The position numbers and the translations under genes were made by a program. A stretch of 64,000 nucleotides of DNA from Algoriphagus pacificus (GTDB lineage Bacteria; Bacteroidota; Bacteroidia; Cytophagales; Cyclobacteriaceae). Under the pieces are notes generated by a model. The model was not told where the DNA came from, searched no databases, and was given only the letters and a program-made list of their open reading frames with translations. Shown here piece after piece: positions 36,649 through 45,592 of this stretch. Every line of letters begins with the position of its first letter. Positions within the stretch are counted from its first letter, which is position 1. The stretch lies in assembly GCF_017254845.1 (NCBI RefSeq), contig NZ_JAFKCU010000002.1, forward strand, positions 806,001 through 870,000, given 5' to 3'.

Positions 36649-37374
36649 TTAGTCTACCGCTTTCACGTCCAGTTCAAGAGAAACTGTATTGTAGATAAAC
36701 TTATCTTTTGCTTTGTCTACTGCAGTAGCTTCGTCGCCATATGCTAGACCCCAAGCTGTTCTGTCAATATTGAAACCAGCTTTCGCTACAACAGCACCGT
36801 TTTCAATTGAAACAGCCGCTGGGAACTTGATATTTTTTGTAGTTCCTCTCATAGTCAAGTTACCGCTGATCCAATGCGTTGGATTCTCTGGAGTGATTTC
36901 TGAAGCTGCCTTTGGAGTGTTATCAGTTACGAATTGCTCTTTGTCTTCAATTACATCACCTGCTGAAAATGGTTCTACATCAGTGATTTCGAAAGTAGCT
37001 TGAGGATAGTTAGCTGCGTCAAAGAAATCTGGAGATTGCAAGTGACCCCAAAGTTTACCGTAGCTCTCATCTGTTTCCTGCATATCTTCGATCTTTAGAC
37101 CTGTAATGTCAAAAGTGAATTTTCCTCCTGTGATTTCTTCACCTTGAACAGCCAATGTGCCTTCTACAGCTGGAATTTTACCGAAATGCTGTCCTGCTGG
37201 CTTATAGCCTCTCCAAGCGATAGTTGTTTCAGTTGGTACAATTTCTAATGTTTTACCTTCTGCTGCTGCTACTTCCTGTGCTTCTGTAGTCTCAACCGTT
37301 TCGGTTGGTTTGTTACAGGAGAAAGCGATCATTGCAGCGGCAATGAATAATCCTGATAGTTTAATAGTTCTCAT
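36649..37374 (-). CDS. YceI-family lipoprotein
   Basis: 241 residues from the ATG at 37374 (MRTIKLSG); the longer upstream frame lacks a sensible signal. Lipobox AFSC with Cys near residue 20, an Ala/Glu-rich linker, then the YceI lipocalin-like barrel: IAWRGYKPAGQHFGKIPAVEG at its start, GGKFTFDITGL, and GLAYGDEATAVD near the end. YceI proteins bind polyisoprenoids or related lipids in the periplasm. It has its own promoter and terminator, so it is monocistronic. Confidence 0.93.
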   Translation of the reverse strand: MRTIKLSGLFIAAAMIAFSCNKPTETVETTEAQEVAAAEGKTLEIVPTETTIAWRGYKPAGQHFGKIPAVEGTLAVQGEEITGGKFTFDITGLKIEDMQETDESYGKLWGHLQSPDFFDAANYPQATFEITDVEPFSAGDVIEDKEQFVTDNTPKAASEITPENPTHWISGNLTMRGTTKNIKFPAAVSIENGAVVAKAGFNIDRTAWGLAYGDEATAVDKAKDKFIYNTVSLELDVKAVD

Positions 37375-37407
37375 TTTGGTTAGTTTGATAAGGGTTGAAA
37401 TATTTTG

Positions 37408-37438
37408 CGAATTTAAATGTATATACATGTAACTCAAA
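37408..37438 (-). promoter_or_regulatory. Bacteroidota-type promoter for the YceI gene
   Basis: On the minus strand TTTG (37438-37435), a 19-base spacer, then TAAATTCG (37415-37408), agreeing with TAnnTTTG except one base. The implied start point gives a leader of about 25 bases before the ATG at 37374. It is the clearest promoter in the window and supports the Bacteroidota assignment. Confidence 0.5.
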
Positions 37439-37520
37439 ATTTTTCTAAAAGTTTCATTTAGGATAAATAAAGTTCCTACTAAGGAATGCTTAGATTTGAT
37501 TTGAATAACGATTTCAGCTT

Positions 37521-38033
37521 ATGGCATTAATTATTCCAGTAAACTCAAAAGAGCCAATATTCGGTGATAATTGTTGGCTTGCACCTAATGCAACTGTGGT
37601 TGGGGATGTAGAAATGGGTAAAAATTGTACTGTATGGTTCAATGCAGTAATTCGAGGAGATGTACACCAAATCCGAATAGGTGATGACACAAACATACAA
37701 GATGGGGCAGTTATCCACTGTACGTATCAAAAACACCCCACTATAATTGGCAATAAAGTTTCGATTGCCCATAACGCTGTCGTGCATGGATGTACAATTC
37801 ATGATCGGGTGTTGATCGGAATGGGCGCAATTGTAATGGATGGTGCGGTGGTGCATTCTGGAGCTGTAATCGCAGCTGGGGCAGTAGTTCTGGCAGGGAC
37901 GGTTGTTGAGGAAAATTCAATTTATGCAGGAATGCCTGCGAAAAAAGTCAAAGATACAGGTGAGGGAATGCAGGAAGTAATTGATCGAACAGCAAGGAAT
38001 TATCCAATGTATGCAACTTGGTTTTCAAAATAG
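37521..38033 (+). CDS. Gamma-class carbonic anhydrase / left-handed beta-helix protein
   Basis: 170 residues of hexapeptide repeats (left-handed parallel beta helix), e.g. APNATVVGDVEMGKNCTVWFNAVIRGDVH. The three metal-binding histidines of gamma carbonic anhydrases are present: His66 in AVIHCTYQ, His84 and His89 in SIAHNAVVHG. A C-terminal helix (about 150-170) trimerises it. Enzymatic activity of such paralogues varies, so it may be a carbonic anhydrase or a related acetyl-group protein. It is divergent from the YceI gene, and an AT-rich perfect palindrome (38057-38075) lies after its stop. Confidence 0.92.
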   Translation: MALIIPVNSKEPIFGDNCWLAPNATVVGDVEMGKNCTVWFNAVIRGDVHQIRIGDDTNIQDGAVIHCTYQKHPTIIGNKVSIAHNAVVHGCTIHDRVLIGMGAIVMDGAVVHSGAVIAAGAVVLAGTVVEENSIYAGMPAKKVKDTGEGMQEVIDRTARNYPMYATWFSK

Positions 38034-38131
38034 GATTTTATAATAAAAGCCAGTTTTTTTATAATTATTATAAAAGTATCTTGGTCTAGAATTAAGATTT
38101 TTAGTATTTTTAGTTTTTAAATTCATTTTTT

Positions 38132-38668
38132 ATGGTTTCAAAGACAATTTTTTCTTCTCTCGAGAGGAGACCGATATTAATCAGTCTTACTGTACTATTC
38201 TTCGGATTCAATTTTTTATTAAAGCATTTTATTTCCGCTGAATATGCACTCGACCTAAAATTTGCATATTCTGTAGACCAAGCTTATCAGGCAATAGGAA
38301 GTTTATCAAAATCGGAATTGAATATGTACCAATTTGGAATTTGGGCATTGGATTTTCCTTATATGGTCGTTTACGGCCTTTTAGCCACTGGCTTGTTATT
38401 CAAATTATGGAGAAATAAGAAAGTGGTCTTTGTTCCTTTGTTTATCGTACTTTTTGATGCTTTGGAAAATATCCTGATTTCTCAATTGCTCGAAAACTTC
38501 CCCGAGCGCCACGAAGATTTAGCAATTTTCGCATCTGTTTTTACCACATTCAAATGGGTTTCTGTCTCCTTTTTAATTCTCCTTTTGCTTTGGGGCATAA
38601 CTAAATTCTACAAAAGAGAAAAACTCGAGCATACCAAAAGCTTAAAGCCTGAAATGAAAAATTATTAG
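38132..38668 (+). CDS. Hypothetical membrane protein, about four helices
   Basis: 178 residues with hydrophobic segments at about 15-32, 70-90, 97-113 and 137-160, and a basic C-terminal tail (YKREKLEHTKSLK). An acidic pair, DALEN, sits within the third segment. No family recognised. It lies 101 bases before the amidoligase operon on the same strand, so it may belong to it, but the gap is larger than those within the operon. Function unknown. Confidence 0.65.
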   Translation: MVSKTIFSSLERRPILISLTVLFFGFNFLLKHFISAEYALDLKFAYSVDQAYQAIGSLSKSELNMYQFGIWALDFPYMVVYGLLATGLLFKLWRNKKVVFVPLFIVLFDALENILISQLLENFPERHEDLAIFASVFTTFKWVSVSFLILLLLWGITKFYKREKLEHTKSLKPEMKNY

Positions 38669-38769
38669 GCATGATCATCCTAATTAAGTTTTTGTTTTTG
38701 AGGATTTTTGACTAGTATTTGATTTGAAGAGGAAACCTCTTAACAATCAGGTATTCAAAGTCAAATTCG

Positions 38770-39483
38770 ATGAAAGAAGAGTATTTTAAGTGGTTTTCAA
38801 ATTATCTCCAGCGAGATGTCGAGATGCTGGTCTTTGGTCACGCAGGATATCCGGTGGTCGTTTTTCCAACCTCTATGGGTTCTTTTCATGAAAACCGTGA
38901 CATGGGCTTGATAGAATCAGCTCGATGGTATATAGAGCAGGGTTTGATTCAGATTTATTGCCCTGAAAGCAACGACAAGCAAAGTTTTTACAATAAGCAG
39001 CTCCACCCGCATCAGCGCATTCAAAATCATGTGGCTTACGACAAGATGATCTGCCATGAATTAGTGGAGAGAATCAGGCTAAATACCAGAGTAGGCAAAG
39101 TTGTGACTGCTGGCTGTAGTTTCGGAGGATATCATGCTGCAAATTTTGCCTTTCGGCATCCAGGTTATGTCAGTCATATGTTTAGTATGTCTGGAGCCTT
39201 CAATATCCGCAACTTTATGGATGGATACGTCCACGATGATATCTATTACAATAGCCCATTAGAGTTCTTAGGAGCTCTGAATGACCATGAATTATGGAAT
39301 ATGGATATTGTTTTGGGGACTTCAAATTGGGATATCTGCTTCGATGCTAACCTTAAGATGCATGAGGCACTCAAATCGAAAGGCTTGAATCATTGGTTTG
39401 ATGTGAGGCAAAATCGAGAACATGACTGGGGAGTCTGGAAGGAGATGTTTCCTCATTATTTATCCAGGATCAAATTTGATTAA
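38770..39483 (+). CDS. Alpha/beta-hydrolase esterase, first gene of amidoligase operon
   Basis: 237 residues without signal peptide, of the esterase (EstA/PHB-depolymerase-like) family. The nucleophile elbow is AGCSFGGYHA (Ser117), the oxyanion region is VVFPTSMGSFHEN, and REHDWGVW near the C-terminus supplies the catalytic His. Its ATP-grasp neighbour starts 40 bases after the stop. In this context it could hydrolyse an ester or thioester intermediate or release the operon's product; the sequence does not decide. Confidence 0.85.
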   Translation: MKEEYFKWFSNYLQRDVEMLVFGHAGYPVVVFPTSMGSFHENRDMGLIESARWYIEQGLIQIYCPESNDKQSFYNKQLHPHQRIQNHVAYDKMICHELVERIRLNTRVGKVVTAGCSFGGYHAANFAFRHPGYVSHMFSMSGAFNIRNFMDGYVHDDIYYNSPLEFLGALNDHELWNMDIVLGTSNWDICFDANLKMHEALKSKGLNHWFDVRQNREHDWGVWKEMFPHYLSRIKFD

Positions 39484-39523
39484 CAAAGCAAAAATCTACT
39501 AATCACCTTTTTATATTAATAGC

Positions 39524-40480
39524 ATGAAAAAAATCGGAATACTTTTCGGAATGGAGGATACCTTTCCACAGGCATTTATTGATCGAGTAAATCAAAAGGC
39601 TGAAAAAGGAATTATGGCTGAGGCGGTGAAAATTGACAAGGTGATTCAAAATCATTTGTCAGAATATGCTGTCATCATAGATAGGATTTCGCAGGACGTC
39701 CCTTTTTACAGAGCTTATCTCAAAAATGCCGCACTGACGGGTACTGCAGTTATCAATAATCCGTTTTGGTGGAGTGCAGATGATAAGTTTTTCAATAATG
39801 CATTAGCAGATCAGTTGGGAGTGCCACTTCCTAAAACAGTGCTTTTACCTTCTTCTCAACATCCGACAGATACAACCAGCAAATCTTTCAGAAATCTTGC
39901 TGCTCCTTTGGATTGGAATGGGATGTTTGAATACATCGGTTTCCCGGCATACATGAAACCATATGCTGGCGGAGGTTGGAAAAATGTTTATCGACTAGAG
40001 AACAAAGAAGAGTTTTTTCAAAAACATCCTGAAACTGGTCAATTGGTAATGTTGCTTCAAGAAGAAATTGTTTTTGATGAATATTTCAGAGTGTATTGTT
40101 TGGGAGGTAAAGCTGTTCGAATCATGGAATACGAACCAAGAAATCCCCATCATTTAAGGTATGTGGTAGATAAGGCTCCGGCTTCTAAAAAGCTTTTGGC
40201 TACAGTAAAAGATTATACTATCAAGCTTTGCAAAGGACTTGGCTATGATTTCAACACGGTGGAATTTGCTGTAAGAGATGGAATTCCTTACGCTATTGAT
40301 TTTGGGAACCCGGCTCCCGATGCCGACATTAATTCTGTTGGGCAAGCAAATTTTGACTGGGTAGTAGAAGAGGCCGCAAAAATGGCGATCAGTTATGCTA
40401 AAGCTCAAAAGCCTGGGAAAATGAATTTGACCTGGGGAACATTTATCCGGGATGCAGCTTCCACCGCCAAACGTTTTTAA
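39524..40480 (+). CDS. ATP-grasp ligase (RimK/Ddl-like)
   Basis: 318 residues. The ATP-grasp fold is shown by Lys145 in YIGFPAYMKPYAGGGWKN (nucleotide-binding Lys and glycine loop), QEEIVFDEYFRVYCLGG, and the metal-binding set Glu247, Asp259 and Asn262 in FNTVEFAV / YAIDFGNPAPD. These enzymes activate a carboxylate as acyl phosphate and join it to an amine or thiol. The N-terminal 100 residues form the pre-ATP-grasp domain. No acceptor can be named. Second gene of the five-gene operon; the next starts 17 bases later. Confidence 0.88.
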   Translation: MKKIGILFGMEDTFPQAFIDRVNQKAEKGIMAEAVKIDKVIQNHLSEYAVIIDRISQDVPFYRAYLKNAALTGTAVINNPFWWSADDKFFNNALADQLGVPLPKTVLLPSSQHPTDTTSKSFRNLAAPLDWNGMFEYIGFPAYMKPYAGGGWKNVYRLENKEEFFQKHPETGQLVMLLQEEIVFDEYFRVYCLGGKAVRIMEYEPRNPHHLRYVVDKAPASKKLLATVKDYTIKLCKGLGYDFNTVEFAVRDGIPYAIDFGNPAPDADINSVGQANFDWVVEEAAKMAISYAKAQKPGKMNLTWGTFIRDAASTAKRF

Positions 40481-40497
40481 CACTTAAAAGGGATTTC

Positions 40498-41625
40498 ATG
40501 AAAGAGGGAGTAAAAAGGTTGCCCAAATTCACCTTGGGTGTTGAAGAGGAATATCAGATCATAGATCCAAAAACAAGGGATCTTAGATCACACATGTCCA
40601 AGATTGTGGAAGGGGGAAAAATCCATTTGAGGGAACAGGTGAAAGCTGAGATGCATCAATCTGTGGTGGAAGTAGGTACGAATGTCTGTGAAAATATCTC
40701 TCAAGCTAGAAGAGAAGTTTCTTTTTTAAGAGGTAAAATTTTCGAACTGGCGCAAAAACAGGATTTAATCGTCGGTGCTGCAGGGACACACCCATTTTCT
40801 AAATGGCAGGATCAAGAAATTACTGATGATACCCGCTATCATGAGATTGTAAACGAATTGAAAGACATCGCAAGATCAAATTTGATTTTCGGGCTCCACG
40901 TTCATGTGGGGATTGATAATCGGGATATTGCTTTGCAATTGATGAATCAGGCTTGTTATTTCTTGCCTCACATTTATGCTTTGTCTACCAACTCACCTTT
41001 TTGGGAAGGTAGAAATACTGGTTTTAAGGCTTTTAGGGCAAAGGTTTTTGCGAAATTTCCAAGAACCGGATTACCAGAATATTTTGATTCAGTACAGTCT
41101 TACGACAACTTTCTTGAGATTTTAGTCAAAACGAACTGTATCGATAATCCTAAAAAAATCTGGTGGGATTTGAGGATGCACCCATTCTTTAGCACTATTG
41201 AGTTTCGGATTTGTGACATGTGCCTCACAGTGGACGAAACAATTTGTATCACCGCGTTGATCCAAGCTGTAGTTGCTAAGCTTTATAAACTCTTGACAAG
41301 TAATACAAGCTTCAATATTTATCGGATCGCTTTAATCAGAGAGAATAAATTTAGGGCCGCAAGAAATGGAATAGACGGGCAATTGATCGATTTCGGCAAA
41401 AAGACCGAAGTCCCTACCCGAGAGTTGATTCACGAATTATTAGATTTTATAGATGATGTGGTTGATGAATTGGAAAGCCGAGATGAAATCAACTATGTAC
41501 ATGAAATCCTCAAGAAAGGAACAGGAGCAGACCAACAGTTGGCAGTTTTTGAAGAAACTAAAGATCTGATTAAAGTCGTGGATTTTATTACCGATAAGTT
41601 TACGCAAGGGATTCGTACCCATTGA
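40498..41625 (+). CDS. GCS2-type carboxylate-amine ligase (YbdK-like)
   Basis: 375 residues of the glutamate-cysteine ligase type 2 fold. The signature FTLGVEEEYQIID (11-23) carries the metal-binding glutamates, FGLHVHVGI is the His-x-His strand, and DLRMHPFFSTIEFRICDMC matches the Arg-Glu pair used for the acceptor. Such enzymes make amide bonds between a carboxylate and an amine with ATP; many have no known product. Third gene of the operon; the next (GTG) start is 33 bases on. Confidence 0.92.
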   Translation: MKEGVKRLPKFTLGVEEEYQIIDPKTRDLRSHMSKIVEGGKIHLREQVKAEMHQSVVEVGTNVCENISQARREVSFLRGKIFELAQKQDLIVGAAGTHPFSKWQDQEITDDTRYHEIVNELKDIARSNLIFGLHVHVGIDNRDIALQLMNQACYFLPHIYALSTNSPFWEGRNTGFKAFRAKVFAKFPRTGLPEYFDSVQSYDNFLEILVKTNCIDNPKKIWWDLRMHPFFSTIEFRICDMCLTVDETICITALIQAVVAKLYKLLTSNTSFNIYRIALIRENKFRAARNGIDGQLIDFGKKTEVPTRELIHELLDFIDDVVDELESRDEINYVHEILKKGTGADQQLAVFEETKDLIKVVDFITDKFTQGIRTH

Positions 41626-41658
41626 TTAACTTTGCATCAAATACAAAGAAAGAGAACC

Positions 41659-42492
41659 GTGCGTAAGAAAAAGATCAATCTGGCGATTTTGGATATGTAT
41701 GATGGCGAGGCCAACCAAGGCATGCGCTGCATCAAAGATATAGTATCCAGATTTTCGGATCAGATTACCTATAGAGTATACGATGTGAGGGGTAAGGCAG
41801 AAATCCCTGAAATCCATGATTACGATTTATATATTTCCACTGGAGGCCCTGGAGATCCGCTGGAAGGAAATGGAAACTGGGATTTGAAGTACTTTGATCT
41901 ATTGGATCAAATCTGGATTTGGAATCAAAATCACTCACACAAAAAACACATTCTATTGATTTGCCATTCTTTCCAAATGGCTTGTCGCCATTTTGGGCTT
42001 GGTCAATTGAGCAAAAGAAAGTCAACTTCTTTTGGTGTGATGTCTATTCACAAGACAGCAGAAGGTATGAATGATCCCTTGTTTTTGGGATTAGATAATC
42101 CATTTTGGGCAGTTGATTCCAGAGATTACCAAGTCTTGCAGCCTAACCAGAAGAAATTCAATTTATTGGGAGCTAAAATTATTGCGTTGGAAAAAATTCG
42201 AACTCATGTTGAATACGAGCGCGCGATTATGGCAATTCGTTTTTCCGATGAGATTATCGGAACCCAATTTCACCCTGAAGCAGATCCAGTAAGTTTTCTG
42301 GCACATTTGAAAAAGCAGGAAGTTCGGGATAAAATCATCGCCTCTAAGGGGAAGACAAAGTTTAGAGCCATGCTTGAGCATCTGGTTGATGAAAATAAGA
42401 TCTATAAGACAAATGAGACTTTGATTCCTAACTTTTTGGAGCAATCAATTCGTAAGATCAAGTCGGCAAAAACACCTTCCCTTATCCTATAA
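41659..42492 (+). CDS. Class I glutamine amidotransferase (GATase1)
   Basis: 277 residues from the GTG at 41659 (MRKKKINLAILDM); an earlier TTG is out of keeping with the family start. The triad is visible: Cys102 in LLICHSFQ, His205 and Glu207 in TQFHPEADP. An oxyanion-type STGGPGDP strand lies at about 60-67. The nucleophile elbow is ICHSF where the usual form is GxCxG. The enzyme would hydrolyse glutamine to supply ammonia, or cleave a gamma-glutamyl bond. A C-terminal extension of about 60 residues follows the catalytic domain. It is separated from the last gene by three bases. Confidence 0.85.
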   Translation: MRKKKINLAILDMYDGEANQGMRCIKDIVSRFSDQITYRVYDVRGKAEIPEIHDYDLYISTGGPGDPLEGNGNWDLKYFDLLDQIWIWNQNHSHKKHILLICHSFQMACRHFGLGQLSKRKSTSFGVMSIHKTAEGMNDPLFLGLDNPFWAVDSRDYQVLQPNQKKFNLLGAKIIALEKIRTHVEYERAIMAIRFSDEIIGTQFHPEADPVSFLAHLKKQEVRDKIIASKGKTKFRAMLEHLVDENKIYKTNETLIPNFLEQSIRKIKSAKTPSLIL

Positions 42493-42495
42493 ATT

Positions 42496-43686
42496 ATGAT
42501 TTCTGACCTTCGAGACGATTTTAATGCGAGCTTTTCAGCAGAAAAGTACGAGGAGTTCTTGAAGGATATAGCTAGTGATTTTGGCTTTGCACCTACGTTT
42601 AGAATTGCAGAAACGCCTTTTTTTATTCCTGATGAGCTTAAAGATAAAATTCTTGAAGCTTGCGATTCGGTAATTGAATTTGTGATGAGGCCTGATTTCA
42701 AAGAAATCACCCAGCGGGCTATAGATTTGAATACCTCAGTGCCAAATGAGGATGAGCATACCCAATTTCTGGCCATTGATTTTGGGATTTGTGAGGAGGA
42801 TGGACAAATCATTCCCAAGCTGATTGAAGTTCAAGGTTTTCCTTCCGTCTTTAATTTCCAATTTAATCTCTTCAAGAAATTCAGGAAGCATTATCCTCTT
42901 TTAGAGAATTCCAGTCCTTATTTGGATGGAATAGACGATGTAGCCTATTTAGTGCTTTTGAGAAAAGTAATCCAAGGTAGGCATAGTCCCGAAGAGGTGG
43001 TTCTTTTAGAAATTGAACCTGCAAAACAGAATACAAAAATTGATTTTCATTACTGTCAGCATGACTTGGGTATTCCCATTGTCTGCGTGACGGATGTGGA
43101 AAAGGAAGACAATAAACTTTTTTACAAGGATGATTCCGGTAAGAAAATTCAAATCAAACGAATCTACAACCGAGTAATTTTTGATGAATTGGATATGCGA
43201 CCTGATCTGAAATTAAATTTTAGTTTTCAGGATGATTTAAATGTGGAGTGGGCAGGGCACCCAAATTGGTATACCCGGATTTCAAAATTTATTTTGCCTT
43301 ATCTGGAAGGCCCTTATTTTATTGAGAGCAAACTTTTAAGTGAAATATCTGAGATTCCAGAAGACTTGGAAAATTATGTTTTAAAACCTTTGTTTTCCTT
43401 TTCCGGAAGCGGTGTTAAATTCCATGTGACTAAGGAGGATATCGCAGAAGTGAAGGAAAAAGATTTGTTTATTCTTCAAAAGAAAGTGCATTATGCTCCC
43501 GTGATCAAATCGCCAAACGGTCAAGTAAAAGTAGAAGTTAGAATATTGGCCCTTTGGCCTGAAGGTGATGCTAGACCTACCATTGTTGGCAACTTGTCCC
43601 GTTTAAGTAGGGGAGAAATGATAGGAGTAAAGTTTAATAAGGACAAGGATTGGGTTGGCGGATCCATCGGATTGTTCCAAAAGTAA
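42496..43686 (+). CDS. ATP-grasp-fold protein, last gene of amidoligase operon
   Basis: 396 residues without signal peptide. The C-terminal half resembles an ATP-grasp of the circularly permuted/glutathionylspermidine-synthase-like kind: ENYVLKPLFSFSGSGVKF (Lys plus glycine loop), LFILQKKVHYAPVI, VEVRILALWPEG and SRLSRGEMIGVKFN. In the N-terminal half IPKLIEVQGFPSVF is reminiscent of the acidic metal-binding strand. The identification is from motif pattern only. It would be the second ligase of the pathway. A bidirectional terminator follows directly. Confidence 0.65.
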   Translation: MISDLRDDFNASFSAEKYEEFLKDIASDFGFAPTFRIAETPFFIPDELKDKILEACDSVIEFVMRPDFKEITQRAIDLNTSVPNEDEHTQFLAIDFGICEEDGQIIPKLIEVQGFPSVFNFQFNLFKKFRKHYPLLENSSPYLDGIDDVAYLVLLRKVIQGRHSPEEVVLLEIEPAKQNTKIDFHYCQHDLGIPIVCVTDVEKEDNKLFYKDDSGKKIQIKRIYNRVIFDELDMRPDLKLNFSFQDDLNVEWAGHPNWYTRISKFILPYLEGPYFIESKLLSEISEIPEDLENYVLKPLFSFSGSGVKFHVTKEDIAEVKEKDLFILQKKVHYAPVIKSPNGQVKVEVRILALWPEGDARPTIVGNLSRLSRGEMIGVKFNKDKDWVGGSIGLFQK

Positions 43687-43709
43687 AAAAGCTGGTTTTA
43701 CCAGCTTTT
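43687..43709. terminator. Bidirectional terminator between amidoligase operon and pyrE
   Basis: AAAAGCTGGT (43687-43696) pairs with ACCAGCTTTT (43700-43709) over TTT, with A residues on one side and T on the other. It can end the plus-strand amidoligase operon and the minus-strand pyrE. Confidence 0.85.
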
Positions 43710-43715
43710 CTAATT

Positions 43716-44360
43716 TCAAGGTTTCCAGCTTCCCGGATCTTTTCGCCAAGAAGAAAGAGATTTTAGAGTCTCATCTGTAACATACTTTTTTTCTATAGCT
43801 CTAGGCAAAAGCGCTTCGTAATGGCTCAAGCAAATCAATTTTACTCCTGCCTTTTTAAAGTTTTCAGCAGCAACATCAAAGCCATAGGTGAAAATGGCTA
43901 CCATTCCCAAAACTTCAAATCCAGCATTTTTTAGATCTTCTACTGCTTTCAGAGAGCTACCACCAGTCGATACCAAATCTTCAACTACTACAACCTTTTG
44001 CCCTGGTACAACTTTTCCTTCAATCATATTTTCCATGCCATGTCCCTTTGGTTTGGATCTGACATAGATAAAAGGAATTTCGAGATCATTTGCGATCAAA
44101 GCTCCCTGAGGAATACCTGCAGTTGCCACACCGGCAATAGCCTCAGCATTTGGGAAATAATGCATTACACTTTTTACCAGTTGATTTTTGATCAGATTCC
44201 TAACAGGAGGAAAGGAAAGAGAAAGTCTATTGTCGCAATAAATAGGAGACTTCCATCCTGAAGCCCAAGTGAAAGGATTTTCTGGTTGAAGTCTAATAGC
44301 TTGGATTTCAAGTAATTTATCAGCTACTTCTGCTGCTACGCTTTGGTCTAATATTTCCAT
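43716..44360 (-). CDS. pyrE: Orotate phosphoribosyltransferase
   Basis: 214 residues with the type I phosphoribosyltransferase PRPP loop VVVVEDLVSTGGSSLKAVE (residues about 120-138), the FTWASGWKSPIYCDNRLSLSFP N-terminal hood, and the flexible loop RSKPKGHGMEN carrying catalytic Lys/His. It forms OMP from orotate in pyrimidine synthesis. Divergent from the NUDIX gene (97 bases apart). Confidence 0.97.
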   Translation of the reverse strand: MEILDQSVAAEVADKLLEIQAIRLQPENPFTWASGWKSPIYCDNRLSLSFPPVRNLIKNQLVKSVMHYFPNAEAIAGVATAGIPQGALIANDLEIPFIYVRSKPKGHGMENMIEGKVVPGQKVVVVEDLVSTGGSSLKAVEDLKNAGFEVLGMVAIFTYGFDVAAENFKKAGVKLICLSHYEALLPRAIEKKYVTDETLKSLSSWRKDPGSWKP

Positions 44361-44457
44361 GTGACAAAAATAAGTGATTAACTTTCTGGAAGGTTGCTGC
44401 TGCTGTTTTTTTTATGCATTTTTGACCGAATCATACGATATCTTACTCAGACCCACC

Positions 44458-45147
44458 ATGAGAATTTTTGTAAACGACAAGCCATTGGACTTGCTTTCTT
44501 ACGAAGAGTTAGATTCCAAAAAAAGTTACGAGTCGATTTACCATCAATCTGAAGAATTACCCGCACAGATTACCTGGCAAGATGATATTTTGTTTCATGA
44601 GCCTTCTCATGATTTGATTATCAGGTTATTATATATTCTCAGGACGAGGAAATTAAAGGATCTAGATTCCATTACTTTAGTCACTAAAGACAAATCTGCT
44701 TTGAAGCAGTTTGTAAAAAGCCGTTTCAATATCATCAAAGCCGCAGGAGGCGTGGTGACAAATAAAAAGCAAAAAGTTCTCTTGATTTTTAGATTGGGAA
44801 AATGGGATTTTCCGAAAGGTAAATTTGATAAAGGAGAAACTCCGGAGCAATGTGCGCTACGTGAAGTGGAGGAGGAATGCGCTATTAAAGTCAGAACGAA
44901 GAGACATCTTTACAACACCTGGCATACCTATACCCAAAATCGGAAAAGCATTCTGAAGAAAACTTATTGGTATGAAATGGAGTGTCTGGACGATAAGAAC
45001 ATGGCTCCACAGAAAGAAGAGGGGATTGATGATATTAGATGGTTTTATGAGGCTGATGCCAAAATTGCTTTGGTCAATTCCTATCCATCCATGAGGTTCT
45101 TATTCAAGCAGTTTATCAAAAACCACCCAAAACCTCAGATTTTGTAA
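44458..45147 (+). CDS. NUDIX hydrolase with N-terminal extension
   Basis: 229 residues from the ATG at 44458 (MRIFVNDKPLD); an upstream frame adds a Cys-rich stretch unlikely to be translated. The NUDIX box is GKFDKGETPEQCALREVEEEC (about 122-142), matching GX5EX7REUXEE. An N-terminal domain of about 95 residues precedes it. It hydrolyses a nucleoside diphosphate linked to another moiety; the substrate is not readable. It overlaps the convergent coaD by 13 bases. Confidence 0.9.
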   Translation: MRIFVNDKPLDLLSYEELDSKKSYESIYHQSEELPAQITWQDDILFHEPSHDLIIRLLYILRTRKLKDLDSITLVTKDKSALKQFVKSRFNIIKAAGGVVTNKKQKVLLIFRLGKWDFPKGKFDKGETPEQCALREVEEECAIKVRTKRHLYNTWHTYTQNRKSILKKTYWYEMECLDDKNMAPQKEEGIDDIRWFYEADAKIALVNSYPSMRFLFKQFIKNHPKPQIL

Positions 45148-45590
45148 GGTAAAAATTCCTGAACTTCACCACCATATCGGTGAACTTCACGGATTACTGT
45201 AGAGCTGATTGCTGCAAACTGAGGAGAAGTAATCAAAAATACTGTTTCGAGTTCATCATTCAAGTAGCGATTCATTTGACTGATCGTGTTTTCGTACTCG
45301 AAATCCGTGGTGTTCCTTAGCCCTCTGACTAAAAATCCTGCATTGTGTTTTTTCGCTAAAGTCGAAGTTAGTTCATTGTAGACAATCACTTTGACTGAAT
45401 CCATTCCCTTGTATACTTCCTTGATCTTCGATACCATCAAATCAATATCGAAGTAGCGATTTTGTTTGGTAGAATTATAGCCAATTCCAATGATGACCTC
45501 ATCAAAAAGCTTCAAACTTCTAATGACAATGTCATGGTGTCCCATGGTAAATGGATCAAATGACCCTGGAAATATGGCTATCTTTTTCAT
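45135..45590 (-). CDS. coaD: Phosphopantetheine adenylyltransferase
   Basis: 151 residues of the nucleotidyltransferase fold: IFPGSFDPFTMGHHDI with the T/HxGH motif (residues 6-21), LVRGLRNTTDFEYE for 4'-phosphopantetheine, and ISSTVIREV at the C-terminus. It transfers AMP to phosphopantetheine in CoA synthesis. It follows the DUF3822 gene by two bases, a pairing seen across Bacteroidota. Confidence 0.97.
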   Translation of the reverse strand: MKKIAIFPGSFDPFTMGHHDIVIRSLKLFDEVIIGIGYNSTKQNRYFDIDLMVSKIKEVYKGMDSVKVIVYNELTSTLAKKHNAGFLVRGLRNTTDFEYENTISQMNRYLNDELETVFLITSPQFAAISSTVIREVHRYGGEVQEFLPYKI

Positions 45591-45592
45591 GC

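Noticed and set aside
38041-38080. AT palindrome TTTTATAATTATTATAAAA as a terminator
   Set aside because: Symmetric but contains no G-C pair, so too weak for a terminator; AT-rich spacer palindromes are expected by chance.
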